DNA of 64,000 nt from Siphonodentalium dalli (GCA_032622095.1 CP136064.1:139949954-140013953), one strand, 5' to 3'; shown: positions 10,541 through 22,425, counted from the first letter of the stretch. Program-made: numbers and translations. The notes: generated from the letters alone by a model not told the origin.

Positions 10541-11019
10541 CAGTAATGTCCAAAGTAATTGACCACTTAACCACAGCATAATTATTGGTAATTTGTCAGG
10601 ATTTTAAATGCTGAAAAAATACCCATAATTCTGCTGTGGTTAAGTGGTCAATTACTTTGGGCATTACTGTAACCAATATAAGGATTTGAGGTGTAATGAT
10701 AACTCAATCCTCATACAATAATGTACAAAATAATTGACCACTTAACCAAAGCATAATAATGGGTAATTTGTCAGGATTTTAAATGCTGAAAAAATACCCA
10801 TAATTCTGCTGTGGTTAAGTGGTCAATTACTTTGGGCATTACTGTAACCAATATAAGGATTTGAGGTGTAATGATAACTCAATCCTCGTACAGTAATGTC
10901 CAAAGTAATTGACCACTTAACCACAGCATAATTATTGGTAATTTTTCAGGATTTTAAATCCTGAAAAATTACCAATAATTCTGATGTGGTTAAGTGGTCA
11001 ATTACTTTGGGCATTACTG
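10541..11019. mobile_element. three tandem hairpin MITEs, 175-bp period
   Basis: Three 129-bp units at 10541-10669, 10716-10844 and 10891-11019 are spaced by exactly 175 bp. Each is nearly a complete inverted repeat: the ends are CAGTAATG(T/C)CCAAAGTAATT and its complement, closing over a short centre. Every unit is flanked by TA on both sides, as in Tc1/mariner-type elements. The 46-bp spacers are also repeated, and the outer flanks carry related sequence ('gaggtttaa...actccatcc'). The array therefore grew by duplication of spacer plus hairpin, not by three insertions. No transposase is present. Confidence 0.85.
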
Positions 11020-11389
11020 TAACCAATATAAGGATGTGAGGTTTAATGAAAACTCCATCCACATAACTAATAAATATGTGTGAAAATTAAACCAAAACAA
11101 ATAAATTCCATGATGGCGTCCAATATGGACTGCCTAATTCTGCTCCAAAACATGTATATTGAATATATGGTTGTTTATTGGGGAAAACCGATTATTTCAA
11201 TAATATTTTCATTAACTGGGATCCAAAACCCGACTTACGGGAGCGCGCTTCATGCGCGACTGTATCATAAGCATATGTGCATATTTAATGAGCCAACAAT
11301 TGGAATCCCAATAGAGAAGATTGGCACGTCGCCCTTGCGCATAGACATCATTGATGATCTCTATGGGAATCAAAATTGACATTTAATAG
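11020..11389. other. unassigned sequence
   Basis: A plus-strand open frame of 99 codons (11080-11379) crosses here without a recognisable domain; its internal 'gggagcgcgcttcatgcgcg' and low codon bias do not support a gene. No repeat partner was noticed. Confidence 0.4.
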
Positions 11390-11830
11390 ACAATTTCGAT
11401 TAACCGCAATAACTTAAGGAATCTCTAATTGCGCTCAAGCCCAATGAGAATGCAATAAGACATTCCTTATTATGCTTAACCGCAATTACTTCCCATTCCA
11501 CTTAAACACAATTAATATATCTCTCATTAGATCACCCTTCTGCAAATAGTAGAATAATCCTATATTTGTTCCACCCATTGTGCCATGGAGAATGGAGATG
11601 GACTACACCATCTGTATTATAAGGAGTTTATGTACTATATATAATATATTATTCTTTAATAAGAGATTCATTATTAGGCTTTATCAGCGAATTTTGAATA
11701 TTCTTCATTGCGCTTAAGCGCAATTAAATATTCCCTTATGCGCTTAAGCACAATAGAGATTCCCTTATTGAGCTTACAAGCGCAATAAGGAATATCCCTT
11801 ATTGTGCTTAAGCACAATTAGCTCTTCTTG
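11390..11830. repeat. CTTAAG-type palindrome tract, small copy
   Basis: Repeated short blocks of the type 'attgcgctTAAGcgcaat', alternating with 'attccttatt'. They are imperfect palindromes centred on CTTAAG or close variants. The same kind of tract, larger, lies at 36360-37740. No coding potential. Confidence 0.65.
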
Positions 11831-11886
11831 CTCTTAATTAAAAAAAACAGTTATAATTGTATTGTAACTATTGGTTTGTCCTTTAA

Positions 11887-12356
11887 AGGTACTCAATCCG
11901 AAAAGAGGGTCCCCATCTCAACAGATTCCAACAACAACAATCCGATCAGAGGGTCCTATATTACTATTTATTTGGCTTTGGGGGTAAAAAATATTTGATT
12001 CGAGTCGAGGAAACCATCAAACAAAGCTCAGAGTTATTAGATATTGATTTGTGAAATTTGTTAATTGCTCGAGATGAGTACTAATAACTGCCGTCAATTT
12101 GGTAACCTGCTCGAGATTTTACGCCAAAACTCTATTCAAACAGACAAGGATGGATAACTCTATAATCAGGGTACGCAATTTTGAATGTCTTCTGGGCCAG
12201 AAAGAATTCCCGATAATGAAAAATAATAGATTTCTAAAATCGATATCTAACAAATCTGAGCTTTGATGGGTGACTTCCTCGACTCGAATCAAATATTTTT
12301 GACCCCCGAAGCCATTGAAATAGTAATTGAGATGAGTTTAAACGGATTGAGTACCT
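11887..12356. mobile_element. TIR element with TTAA target duplication, copy 1
   Basis: A 470-bp element ends in AGGTACTCAATCCG and its complement and is flanked by TTAA at 11883-11886 and 12357-12360. The inverted similarity extends about 150 bp inwards, including TTTGATTCGAGTCGAGGAA on both arms. There is no open frame. A TTAA duplication is typical of piggyBac-type elements, but other superfamilies also use it, so the family remains open. A second copy is at 21991-22425. Confidence 0.85.
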
Positions 12357-12376
12357 TTAATATTTCCATACATCAT

Positions 12377-12384
12377 GCCCACAT
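12377..12384. repeat. 8-bp target duplication of the hAT element, left
   Basis: GCCCACAT directly precedes CAGGGATGGGG and is repeated exactly at 14077-14084 after the right end. Confidence 0.9.
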
Positions 12385-12929
12385 CAGGGATGGGGTAATT
12401 GTAATTTGTAATTGTAATTGATTGTAATTAATTACATTTTTTCAAGTAATTGCATGTAATTGGTAATTGCGTTTATGATCAATTACATGTAATTGCAATT
12501 GTAATTGGTTAGTATGTAATTGTAATTGTAATTAGGGTTTAATTTCAATTACTTCAAAATCACAGGTACTTGTTTCTTCTCAAAGTTCTCTTTCATGATT
12601 CATCCAATGGTTTCTTCAAATGGTTTTTTCCCAAAATTTCAAAGTGTAAGACTGGTGACTGGCTATCACTATGTTGTCACAACACTGAGTTTTTATCCAC
12701 TGTGTCTCAATGGTGAATTCTGTTGGCACCTCCTGTTTGTTTGCTTAAGCATTGGTTAACCTTTGATGTAGAAGGCTTGTTTTGATAAATACAATGAGAA
12801 ACCAACTTCAAATAATAGACAATAGATCACTATAATATATTACTCTTATGATAATGTTTCATTATCTCCATCTGTTATGGTATATATGCTATGGTAGATA
12901 TTCATACCAACAATTGCTAATGCTATCAA

Positions 12930-13737
12930 CATGTCTACAAAAAAATCTGGCAGCATTTTAACTTGCAGAAAGACACATCGTGTCCTATGAAAGCGAAGTG
13001 CAAACTTTGCCCAACTACAATATCCAGTTCCAAAAAAGTTACCTCCAATTTTGTGACACATCTGAAGGTAAGTTTCCATTTCTATGTATTAGTTTTGTTT
13101 AATTCCATTGACATATAACTTCAGTCATATGGTGGTATTGGTAATTTAATTTATTTTTGTAATTCTTTTTCACCATTTGTACCACAATTGTGGTTTATGT
13201 GAATAAACAATTTGATTTTGATTTGATTTGATTTGGTATATATATATCCTTTATTTGCAACTAATTTGCAACTGAATGACAAAGTGGGGACAACTATCTG
13301 CCTCAGTAATCCCCCAATTAGCACTGTCTAGTGGAGGCATTGTGTTACAAATAAGCTGGTGACCACAAAGGCTAATTAAGATTAGGACTCTAATTAACAA
13401 TCAGAGTGTTGATTATCTCATTGTTCTTTACAATTGGCCTGGCTGTGTGTCTGACTTACTGAGATAGTCTTATTCCCTTAATAATTAAATGATGGATACA
13501 TGTGTGTAACTAAAATACTCTATTATTTTCATTTTATAGCGAAAGCATCAAGATGTCTATGAATCAACAGTCACACAAGCACCATCAGCAAGTGATCAAC
13601 AACATAATAGGATCTATCAGTATGCAAAAACATCGGTCAAGAATGCCAAAGCATTGAAGATAGTTAGCAAAGTTCATAAATGTCTGATATCATTCCAATT
13701 TTTAGAAGATCAACAAGCTGCCAATGCAACACGCTAG
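12930..13737 (+). CDS. BED-type zinc finger, two exons, inside the hAT element
   Basis: Exon 1 ends at 13067 before a consensus GTAAGT donor. Exon 2 begins at 13540 after 'attttatag' and runs to TAG at 13735-13737. Both junctions are in phase 0. The spliced frame gives a BED finger: an IWQHF aromatic block, then C-x2-C (CKLC), then the SNFVTHLK / RKH ligand pair, with one His on each side of the splice site (H-x4-H). BED fingers are the DNA-binding module at the N terminus of hAT transposases. About 60 further residues follow, without the catalytic DDE/dimerisation region. ATG 12931 is in a different frame from the finger; a one-base loss in the A run at 12939-12945 would explain this, so the copy may be inactive or start elsewhere. 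AATAAA signals lie at 13873-13890. Confidence 0.55.
13068..13539 (+). other. intron within the BED finger gene
   Basis: Bounded by GTAAGT and a pyrimidine-rich ...TTTTATAG. It contains 'ttgatttgatttgatttgg' repeats and a TA tract but no frame that would join the two exons. Removing it restores the second histidine of the finger, which is the main evidence that it is a real intron. Confidence 0.6.
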
Positions 13738-14076
13738 AATTGCCAGCTATAAATCATGATTCGCTCAGTTCTACGAACACCTATACTGGACTCAGTACAT
13801 TGGCTGCTCTGTACCAAGTGTGCTTCACCATGTATTTCATCTTGCTTGTATTAAATTTATGTTTTGTTATCAAATAAAGTTTATATAAATAAAAAGTATT
13901 CCTACATCAATTATGTGCTGAAATGTAATTGTAATTGTAATTGAATTACATTTCAAAGTAATTGTAATTAATTACATTGTGAAATAGGTGTAATGGGAAT
14001 TGTAATTGTAATTGAAAAATGTTGAAGTAATTGTAATTGTAATTAATTACATTCACAAGTAATTGCCCCAAGCCTG

Positions 14077-14690
14077 GCCCACATATATTATAAAGAATAG
14101 TACTATTATTATGCCTTACCGTCAATATTCTAGCATGGTTAATTTCAAAATCACAACGTTAATTGTTATTACTATTTGTGTGTACTGTATATGTACATCA
14201 GTCACCAATTGAGAAACTTAAGCACAGTCTGGTTGAATATCTACCATATATGGTGGATTATTCTCACATCCAAGCTGTTGGTGTCATTCGTGTTATTTTG
14301 CATGCGAAGTGGTAGACCCCCCCCCCCCAATAGCTTATCAATACCACTCAGGACAGTGGGTGTTTTTCTTCAATTAATTGAATTTCTTGTTAAGTTTTAA
14401 TTAATTTAATTTTTTGTTTTTCAATGAGTTAATTTTTTTTTTTTTTTTTTTAATTTTACGCGATTTGTTTTGGGTTTTCAATGAGTTAATTGTGCCTTTT
14501 TAATTTTGTATTTCAATTTTACCCGATTTTTTTTTTCAATAAAACCCGTCCATGACACTTCCCGTATTTGTTTTGGTTTGTCAATAAGTTAATTGTGCCT
14601 TTTAATTTTGTTTTTCAATTTTACCCGATTTTTTTTTGTTTTTCAATGAACCCGTCCATGACACTTCCCGTATTTAGCAAGTTTGGGCTC
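14077..14690. other. low-complexity T-rich stretch
   Basis: Begins with the right copy of the hAT target duplication (14077-14084). It holds a C9-type run near 14317, long T runs near 14428 and repeated 'tttttcaatgagttaat' blocks, which also occur near 1090, 15225 and 19310. No gene is supported. Confidence 0.6.
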
Positions 14691-15046
14691 AATCGGTTCG
14701 AGTCTATAAAGGACACACACATATTTATATGACACTTCCCGTAGGTAGCAAGTTTGAGCTCAATCGGCATTCCCTGGAATTTCCCAGTCAATATTTGGCA
14801 AGTTTGAACTCAATCGGTTCGAGTCTATAGAGGACATACTCATATATATGACACTTCCCGTAGGTAGCAAGTTTGAGCTCAATCGGCATTCCCTGGAATT
14901 TCCCAGTCACCAACGCGGCGTAATTTTGGTACATATATAGAGACCCGGTTGTCATGTGTAGTAAAGATGTCTTATAAGCCGACATTGCCGTGGGGATGCC
15001 CGTTCCTACACCCGTTTTCGATTCTATGAAGTACCCACATATATAC

Positions 15047-15104
<58 letters not shown>

Positions 15105-15120
15105 GGAAGTCTCAAATTAT
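14691..15120. repeat. short tandem copies of 'gacacttcccgtaggtagcaag' module, then TA tract
   Basis: The block 'aagtttgagctcaatcgg...catatatatgacacttcccg' is repeated at about 14675, 14740 and 14860. Then comes a long (TA)n run at about 15058-15104. The open frame on the minus strand (15060-14788) falls in these copies and is not a gene. Confidence 0.7.
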
Positions 15121-15253
15121 ATAGTAGACTAGCAGGTTAGCCCGCCACTGGCGGCAATCGTCAGAAACATGACAATATTTAAGTTTTAATTAATTTTTTT
15201 AATTTTTGTTTTTTGTTTTTCAATGAGTTAATTGTGCCTTTTTAATTTTTCGC

Positions 15254-16160
15254 CTCATGGCTTTGTTCGAAAAAGCAATTGCAACAGCTCCGAGACACGT
15301 ATGCTGCACCTAGGTGTACAATTTCTTCGAAATCAGCGAGTTTTACCCGATTTGACCTTGAATTGATCAGTAGGCTTCAATATTCGACACGGCAATTGAC
15401 TGCCGTGGGCCACGGACTGCCGTAACAGTTGATAACATGTTCACATTCGGCGGATCGGGCACTGCGGTCAGTCAAAAAACATAACGCGCACGCTATAACT
15501 CCGGTATCACTAACGTACGCGGCATTTGAAGTGTCAGGTTAACTTCCGCCTGGACCCGCGTGTGTGACGTAATTCACAACCACGTGTATTTACCTCGAAA
15601 GTGTTAAAATTGCGCGACCGCGACACACACACAATGGCCCCATAATGGGCACACGTTCCCTGGCATTTCCCAGAAGATATTCATGGGGAGGTCAAGTGAC
15701 CAATTTTGAAATTTGCTGGTCGCATTCGTCTGTATGTCTGAGGAATTCTCGGCTAGATATTGTTACCAACATGACATATTTAAATTAATCCCGCCGTGCA
15801 CCCCATCACCAACGGCAACGCGACATGTGCTGCGTTCTAAAAATAGGTCGATTGCAGTGGATTCGTACAGATGACGAAATATGAGTGCGACAGAGAATAT
15901 TGTTTGATCGAAAGCATTTGAATTAATACGTCGCAAAACTCGCCTTGATGGTGGCTAATAGATATTTGTCCCTGCTAGGTGTTAGTAATGTCGTCACACA
16001 ACACGCTCATGTCTGCGTACAGTCTTACACGCACACGCCGAGACCCAGACGTAAGAATTACATTAGGCATATACGCTCTTTATCAACTACAATGCGATAG
16101 GAACGCTCTTTAACTATCAACGCGATTAACCCCCGCTGTGCCTTTGCGGTGATTTGGGAG
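15254..16160 (+). repeat. segmental duplicate, copy B (partner 1168-2060)
   Basis: Matches copy A base for base over long runs, in the same orientation, with scattered changes and an extra ~13 bp near 15395. Confidence 0.8.
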
Positions 16161-16277
16161 TGGATAAAGGGTGCTCAGAGCTTCTCGAAAACACGACTAC
16201 GGCGGTGTCGGTGAGATTTTACACTTACATACGAAATTTGATCTCAATCTGTACACGCGTTTTGGATTCTATGAAGT

Positions 16278-16310
<33 letters not shown>

Positions 16311-18529
16311 CGAAGTCTCAAAAATATATAGTATAGACTAGCGGCGTTTGTCCGAAACAGGACATTTTAATATTATTTTAATGTTTTTTAAATGTAATAT
16401 TTTTTTTTTCTGATTTTTTTCCGAAACATAACAGAAACATGACATTTTTTTAATTATTTTGTTTTTATTTATGTTTTTTAAATTTTAACATGACATTTTA
16501 ATATTATTTTAATGTTTTTTAAATGTAATATATTTGTTTTCTGATTTTTTTCCAAAACATAACAGAAACATGACATTTTTTTAATTATTTTGTTTTTATT
16601 TATATTATGTTTTTAATTTTAATATTAATTTAATGTTTTTTCAATTTAATTTATGTATTTTTTCAATTTTTTAATATTTAATTCTTTTTTATAATTTAAT
16701 TGTATTTTGTATTGTTAATTTTTTTTTCTTTCTGGCGGCAAAATCCGAGCGATAACGTTTTGTTGAATCCCGTCGTGAAATCTCTCTGCATAATATTTCG
16801 AGCGGGTCAATGAAACCCCCCTTCCTATGAACGACTTTCAATGAGTTAATTCATGGTACCCGTCCTAAACATTTCGAGCGATAACGTTTTGTTGAATCCC
16901 GTAACGTTTTGTTGAATTGTAAACATGTCCCCCGTTCCTAGGAACGACAGGCAATCTCGCTGCATAATATTTCGAGCTATTTCGAGCGATAACGTTCACG
17001 CTTGATGTCGAATCCGGTATTGCATTGAAAACAAACGCTTCTCTATCTGCATAATATTTCGAGCGATAACATTGCATTGAATTGCCCGTCATACAGATAA
17101 GTAGATAGCGAAAACGACGCTCTTTATATAGACACTGCGGAAAACTAACGCTCTTTATATATCAACGCTATTAAACCCGAAGTGCCGATTGCGATACGAA
17201 ATTGTGAGTGTTTGTTTGTAACCGGGATTTCTGAGAAGCATTATGCCTATAACTACCCCCGTAAGCCCTGACCTAAGTGTCATACATACTATAACAATGA
17301 TGTTGTAACAGTATGGCATCCAATAAATCTCCCCGCATAGGAAATGCACTCAATTTTCCCGTATAACTCTGCAGATGCTAATAACGTTGAATGGGAAACA
17401 GACGCTCTTTATAGCGATGCGTCAAAAACAAACGCTCATTAAATAATCACTTGATTAACCCCGCCGTGCCTTTGCGGTGATTTGGGAGTAGATAAAGGGT
17501 GCTCTGAGCTTCTCCAAAACGCGATCACGGCGATGTCGGTGGGATTTTACACTTACATACGAAATTTGAGCTCAATATGTACACGCGTTTTGGATTCCAT
17601 GAAGTACACACATATATACATATATATATACGGAGTTCTCAAAATATATAGTATAGATAGAAGACTAGCATGTTAGCCCGTTTCAAGGTGAAGATCACCC
17701 GATGAAAATCTATTCCGTTCCCAGGAAGCCCTAAGTACGAAATTAAGTACGAAATTTCGCCTCGAGACGGTCAATGGAGCCGTATTTATACTCGTCGTGT
17801 ATATAGACGCTCTTTATCAATGACACTGCTGATACGAACGCTCTTTAACTATCAATGCGACTAACCCCGCAGTGCCGTTTTTTGGAAACTGAGAGTGGAG
17901 AACGGGTGCTCTGAGCTTCTCCAAAACGCCGCGACGACCATTCCCGTTTTTTTTACCCTTATATAGGAAGTTTGGTCTAAATCGCTCCAGCCGTTTTTGA
18001 TTCTATAAAGTATATACACACATATATATATATTTTATATACGGAGTTCTGGCTTTGTTCGAAAAAGTTATTTCAACAGCTTCCGAGACACGTATGCTGC
18101 ACCTAGGTGTAAAATTTCGTCGAAATCCTCCAGTTTTACCCGATTTGACCTTGAATTGATAATTTTCAAGGCCAATGTCAGGTCGGGGTCACAATTTTAC
18201 CCGTAGGTAGCAAGTTTGAGCTCAATCGGTTCGAGTCTATAAAGGACACACACATATATATCATTTGTGGGTACCCGTTTGAAGGTGAAGATCCCACTGG
18301 CGGGATTGGTCCCATGGATTTGGTCGATCCATTTTTTTTCCCAAGGTAACCCCAAATTTCACGCCGATGGTTCCATGATTTTATCCGTCGAAAGGCGGGA
18401 TTTGACCTTGAGTTGACCATTTTGAAGGTCAAGGTCTGATCGAGATAACGATTTGAAACGTCGAAAACAGTCCCCGGAAAAAAAAAGTACACCTAGGTAT
18501 CAATTTTCGTCGAAATTCGTGCGTTTTAA

Positions 18530-19080
18530 CGGTCAAGGGTAACGACTTGATGGTTTTGGCCCGTCCAAAACAAAGCAGCACCCTTATGATGTCATAGAGA
18601 TAAAGCCTCTCGGCAATGAGTCAAGAGGTACGATTTAGTGCCAGTACATTATTTACGCGATGCGTCGGAAACGGAAACATAAGACGATCGATGGAATCAA
18701 CTAATAAGTATTGTTCCCGGGCAATAACAAATATCTTATGACTTGCAATAAATCTATCCTCATAGTCCACACCCTGGGGCATAACTGGGAAGTGAAGACA
18801 TAATTTTAGAAGGCCTCGCAAGGGATGAATTGACGCCGAATCGAGTGATATTTCGAGTGACAAAAATGACGATGTCGGAAATAAAAAGATATCTCGAACC
18901 CGGCGGTCGTAGAATTCGATTTTTCATGGGAAAATTGACAGACTCCACGCTTTAATTGTATTAGGCAATTATCGAAGAGACATAAACGCACTTATTAACA
19001 ATTTTCCAGCCTTGGGAAGATTCGTAGAAGCGAGTTGTATGCAATGGAAATGCATGCATATTTCCTATGTAACGGCCTAA
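18530..19080. other. single-copy island within the mosaic
   Basis: No partner elsewhere in the window was noticed. Several overlapping short minus-strand frames (18991-18621) exist, but none shows a domain or a convincing start. It may be an element fragment or the original locus sequence. Confidence 0.4.
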
Positions 19081-19829
19081 CAGTGTCTAAACGCTCTTTA
19101 TCAACGACACTGCGGATACGAACGCTCTTTAACTATCAACGCGATTAACTCCGCAGTGCCGTTTTTGTGACTGAGAGTGGAGAACGGGTGATCTGAGCTT
19201 CTCCAAAACGCCGCGACGACCATTTCCGTGGGTTTTTACCCTTAGAATGGAAGTTTGGGAACATGACAATTTTTAATTTTTTTAATTAATTTTTCAATTT
19301 AATTTTTTGTTTTTCAATGAGTGAATTGTGCCTTTTTAATTTACTCGCTTTTTTAATTAATTGTTTTAATTAATTGTTTAATTTAATTTTTTGTTTTTCA
19401 ATGAATTAATTTTTTAATTTAATTTTTTGTTTTTCAATTTGACACGATTTTACCTTGAATTGATAATTTTCAAGGTCAATATCAGGTCGGGGTCACAATT
19501 TAACCCGTCCGTGACACTTCCCGTAGGTAGCATGTTTGAGCTCAATCAGTTCGAGTCTATAAGGACACACACATATATATCATTTGTGGGTACCCGTTTC
19601 AAGGTGAAGATCACCTCGGGCGGAAAACTGAGCCGATGAAAATGTCCCCCCTTTCATATGAAGCCCTAAGTACGTAAGAATCACACAGAAGCGAGTTCCA
19701 GATAACGTAAACAAAACCGTATGCGAATGCCGAAGGCATAAAGAGCATTAACCGGTTAACGAACCCAGATATGGAAGATCTTTATCAACGACACTGCGGA
19801 TACGAACGCTCTTTAACTATCAACGCGAT

Positions 19830-20910
19830 TAACCCCGCAGTGCCGTTTTTTGTGACTGAGAGTGGAGAACGGGTGCTCTGAGCTTCTCCAAAATGCCGCG
19901 ACCACCATTCCCGTTGGATTTCACCCTTAGATGGGAAGTTTGGTCTCGATCGGTGCAGCCGTTTTCGATTCTATAAAGGACACATATATTTATATATATA
20001 CGTAGTTCTCAAAATATATAGTAGACTAGCATGTTAGCCCGCCACTGGCGGCATTCGTCCCATGGCTTTGTTCGAAAAAGCAATTGCAACAAGTTCCGAG
20101 ACATGTGCTGCATTTGTACCAAATTTCGTCGAAATCAGCAAGTTTTACCCGATTTGACCTTGAATTGACAATTTTGTAGGTCAATGTCAGGTCGTGGTCA
20201 TGATTTGACCCGTCCAAAACACTCCCCGGACAAAAGTACAGAAATCCGCCAGTTTTACCCAATTTGACCTTGAATTGACCAGTTTGAAGGTCAATGTCAC
20301 ATCGGGGTCACGGTTTTACCCGTCCGTGACACTTTCGGGACAAATGTACCCATAGGTAGCAAGTTTGGGCTCAATCGGTTGACCCGTCCCGAAAATAGTA
20401 ACCCTGGGGCCCAATATGAAGCAGCTTAGAAAACACAAAGAACAGCTGAGCCTCAAAATTTATTAACACATGATTTCGCATTCAAATCGATTTATGTCGA
20501 TAAAACTCTTATTTTTCAAAATTTCAAGCTGAGACTTCGTGTGACTGCGTGTAATACTTATATATTCTTAAAATGACACAGTCCAACGCGTAATTATGTT
20601 TTAGATGGAAGAAATTAAATTTTTTCGATGCTAAATTTTAACATAGGATTTCCCATTAAAATCGATTTATGTCGATAAAACTCTTATTTTTCAAAATTCA
20701 AGCTGAGACTTGGTGTGTATGTGTATAATACTTAAATATTCTTAAAATGACGGAGTCCAGCACGTAATTATGTTTTTGATAAAAGAAATTTAATTTTTTC
20801 GATGCTAAATTTAGAGCGATAACGTTGCGTTGAATTGTAAACAAACGCTCTTTTATAGCGACGCGTCATATACAACGCTCATTAAATTATCAATTGATTA
20901 ACCACCGCAG
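19830..20910 (+). repeat. segmental duplicate of 2030-3120
   Basis: The modules and their order match 2030-3120, including the ~175-bp satellite dimer (20455-20825) at the same place. Substitutions and small gaps are scattered throughout. With the 1168-2060 / 15254-16160 pair this shows that about 2 kb of the left block has relatives in the right block, but not contiguously. Confidence 0.75.
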
Positions 20911-21730
20911 TGCCGTTTTTGTTACTGAGAGTGGAGAACGGATGCTCTGAGCTTCTCCAAAACGCGACGCCGACGGTGTCCGTGTAATTTTACCCTTAGA
21001 TAGGAAGTTTGAGCTCAATCCGACCAGTCGTTTTCGATTCTATAAAGTACCCACATATATATATACACACATATATATATATATATACGTAGTTCTCAAA
21101 ATATATAGTATAGACTAGCAGGTTAGTCCGTCATTGGCGGGATTAGTCCCATGGCTTTGGTCGATCTATTAATTTTAGTTTTTCAAGGTAACCCCGTACA
21201 GGCACGCCGACAAAAATATTCCCCGTCCCGAGTTGACCATACATAACAAATTTCACGTCGATGTCACCGCTGACGACCGAGATGTCGCCCAAGGTCATTT
21301 GTGGGTACCCGTTTCAAGATCAAGGTCACCTCATGCGGACAAACTGACCCGACGAAAATCTCCCCCGTCACTTGGACGCCCTAAGTACGAAATATCGTCT
21401 CGATATCCCCAGTTTGCGAGACGGTCGATTGAGCCGTGTTTATACTCGTGTATATAAACGCTCTTTAACAACGACACCGCAGATATGAACGCTCTTTAAT
21501 CATTAACACATCAACCCATCAATTCCAACGACGGTGGCAGGGCGAAGGGTGAAGGAGTGTTCGGACGTTCTCAGAAGCAGTGCGATGACACTTCTCGTGG
21601 ATTTTTACCCTTGGGTAGCAAGGTTGGGCTCAATCGGTCGAGCCGTTTTCGAGTCTATAAAGGATATACACATATATATATACGGGAGTCTCAATATATA
21701 TAGTAGACTATTGACAGATTACGAAGACCA

Positions 21731-21990
21731 TCCATGTGTGTAAGTTGCACAGATATACATGTAAGGAGAATCACTGCATTTTATTTTCATGCCTGCGAAC
21801 CGGGACCACATACCTCGTGGTGCAACCGCGGTACACGCAGTGTTGAAGTGGTAACATTACTACGGTGTTAGAGGTTACCGCTGTGTAATACAGCAGTATT
21901 ACCAGGGTGACAGATGTGGTCAATTACCTTAAGTATAGCTGTACCTTGATTTAGTCAGAAACAAATGTCTTGATGAATAAAAGCAATTAA
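21731..21990. other. unassigned spacer
   Basis: No gene is supported. It contains 'gtggtcaattacctt' (21917-21931), which resembles the end of the hairpin MITE arms at 10.5 kb, and a TTAA at 21987-21990 that forms the left border of the next element. Confidence 0.5.
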
Positions 21991-22425
21991 AGTTACTCAA
22001 TCTGATTCAATGGTCCCCATATCATCAGATACCAACAACAACGTTTTTGTTTAAATGCCGCTCCAGTTATCAGAATCAATTAATTGCCCAAAAATAATGC
22101 TATTATACCGCAGTCAACTATAGTATAAAATTGCCCAAAACCAGTTATTCATCAACATTTTGGCTCAACTTAATTTTGCCGGTTTGTCAAATATCTGACA
22201 CAAAAAATCCACTTTATTTTAGAGTTGTCCATCTTCATCCGAATTTGGTCCGAGACTGTTTTCTTGTCGACCTTTTACTGGGCCTCTAAAAATTATCACT
22301 GGTGAAGAATAATAGATTTCACTCTGAACTTTGATGGGTGGGTTCTTTGACTCGAATCAAATATCTTTTACCCACCAAAGCCAGGGAAATAGTAATTTGC
22401 GAATGTTAATTCGGATTGTGCACCT
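21991..22425. mobile_element. TIR element with TTAA border, copy 2
   Basis: About 435 bp, related to 11887-12356. The left end AGTTACTCAATCTG follows TTAA, and the right end CGGATTGTGCACCT precedes ATAA, a decayed TTAA. The shared interior 'actttgatgggtg...ttgactcgaatcaaatat' aligns with copy 1. It is more diverged and has no open frame. Confidence 0.75.

Larger units (their letters stand above)
12385..14076 (+). mobile_element. hAT-type non-autonomous transposon, 1692 bp
   Basis: The ends are CAGGGATGGGGTAATT and the complement of CAGGCTTGGGGCAATT, an imperfect inverted repeat of hAT type. They are flanked by a perfect 8-bp duplication, GCCCACAT, and 8 bp is the hAT target-site length. Subterminal regions on both sides (12395-12545 and 13918-14065) are packed with TGTAATTGTAATT repeats, candidate transposase binding sites. 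Inside is a two-exon BED zinc finger gene piece but no recognisable hAT catalytic core, so movement would need a transposase in trans. Intact target duplications argue for a fairly recent insertion. Confidence 0.9.
15121..21730. repeat. mosaic of dispersed repeats, right block
   Basis: The same modules as 830-3420, with copies near 16070-16350, 17400-17680, 17790-18060, 19080-19260, 19770-20060, 20840-21150 and 21460-21730. Most copies end in 'tagactagcaggttagcccgcc' or a variant, after a TA tract. AT-rich blocks ('tttaattaattttttg') separate them. Copies are diverged from each other by substitutions and indels, so this is an old family with later segmental copying. Open frames recurring here (for example at 18492-18178 and 20262-20026, minus) are shadows of the repeat: the frame at 20262-20026 is repeated at 2465-2235. 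Confidence 0.75.

Noticed and set aside
10541-11019. Regularly spaced palindromic repeats as a CRISPR array
   Set aside because: Only three units, spacers are identical to each other, units are long hairpins with TA borders, and the context is eukaryotic.
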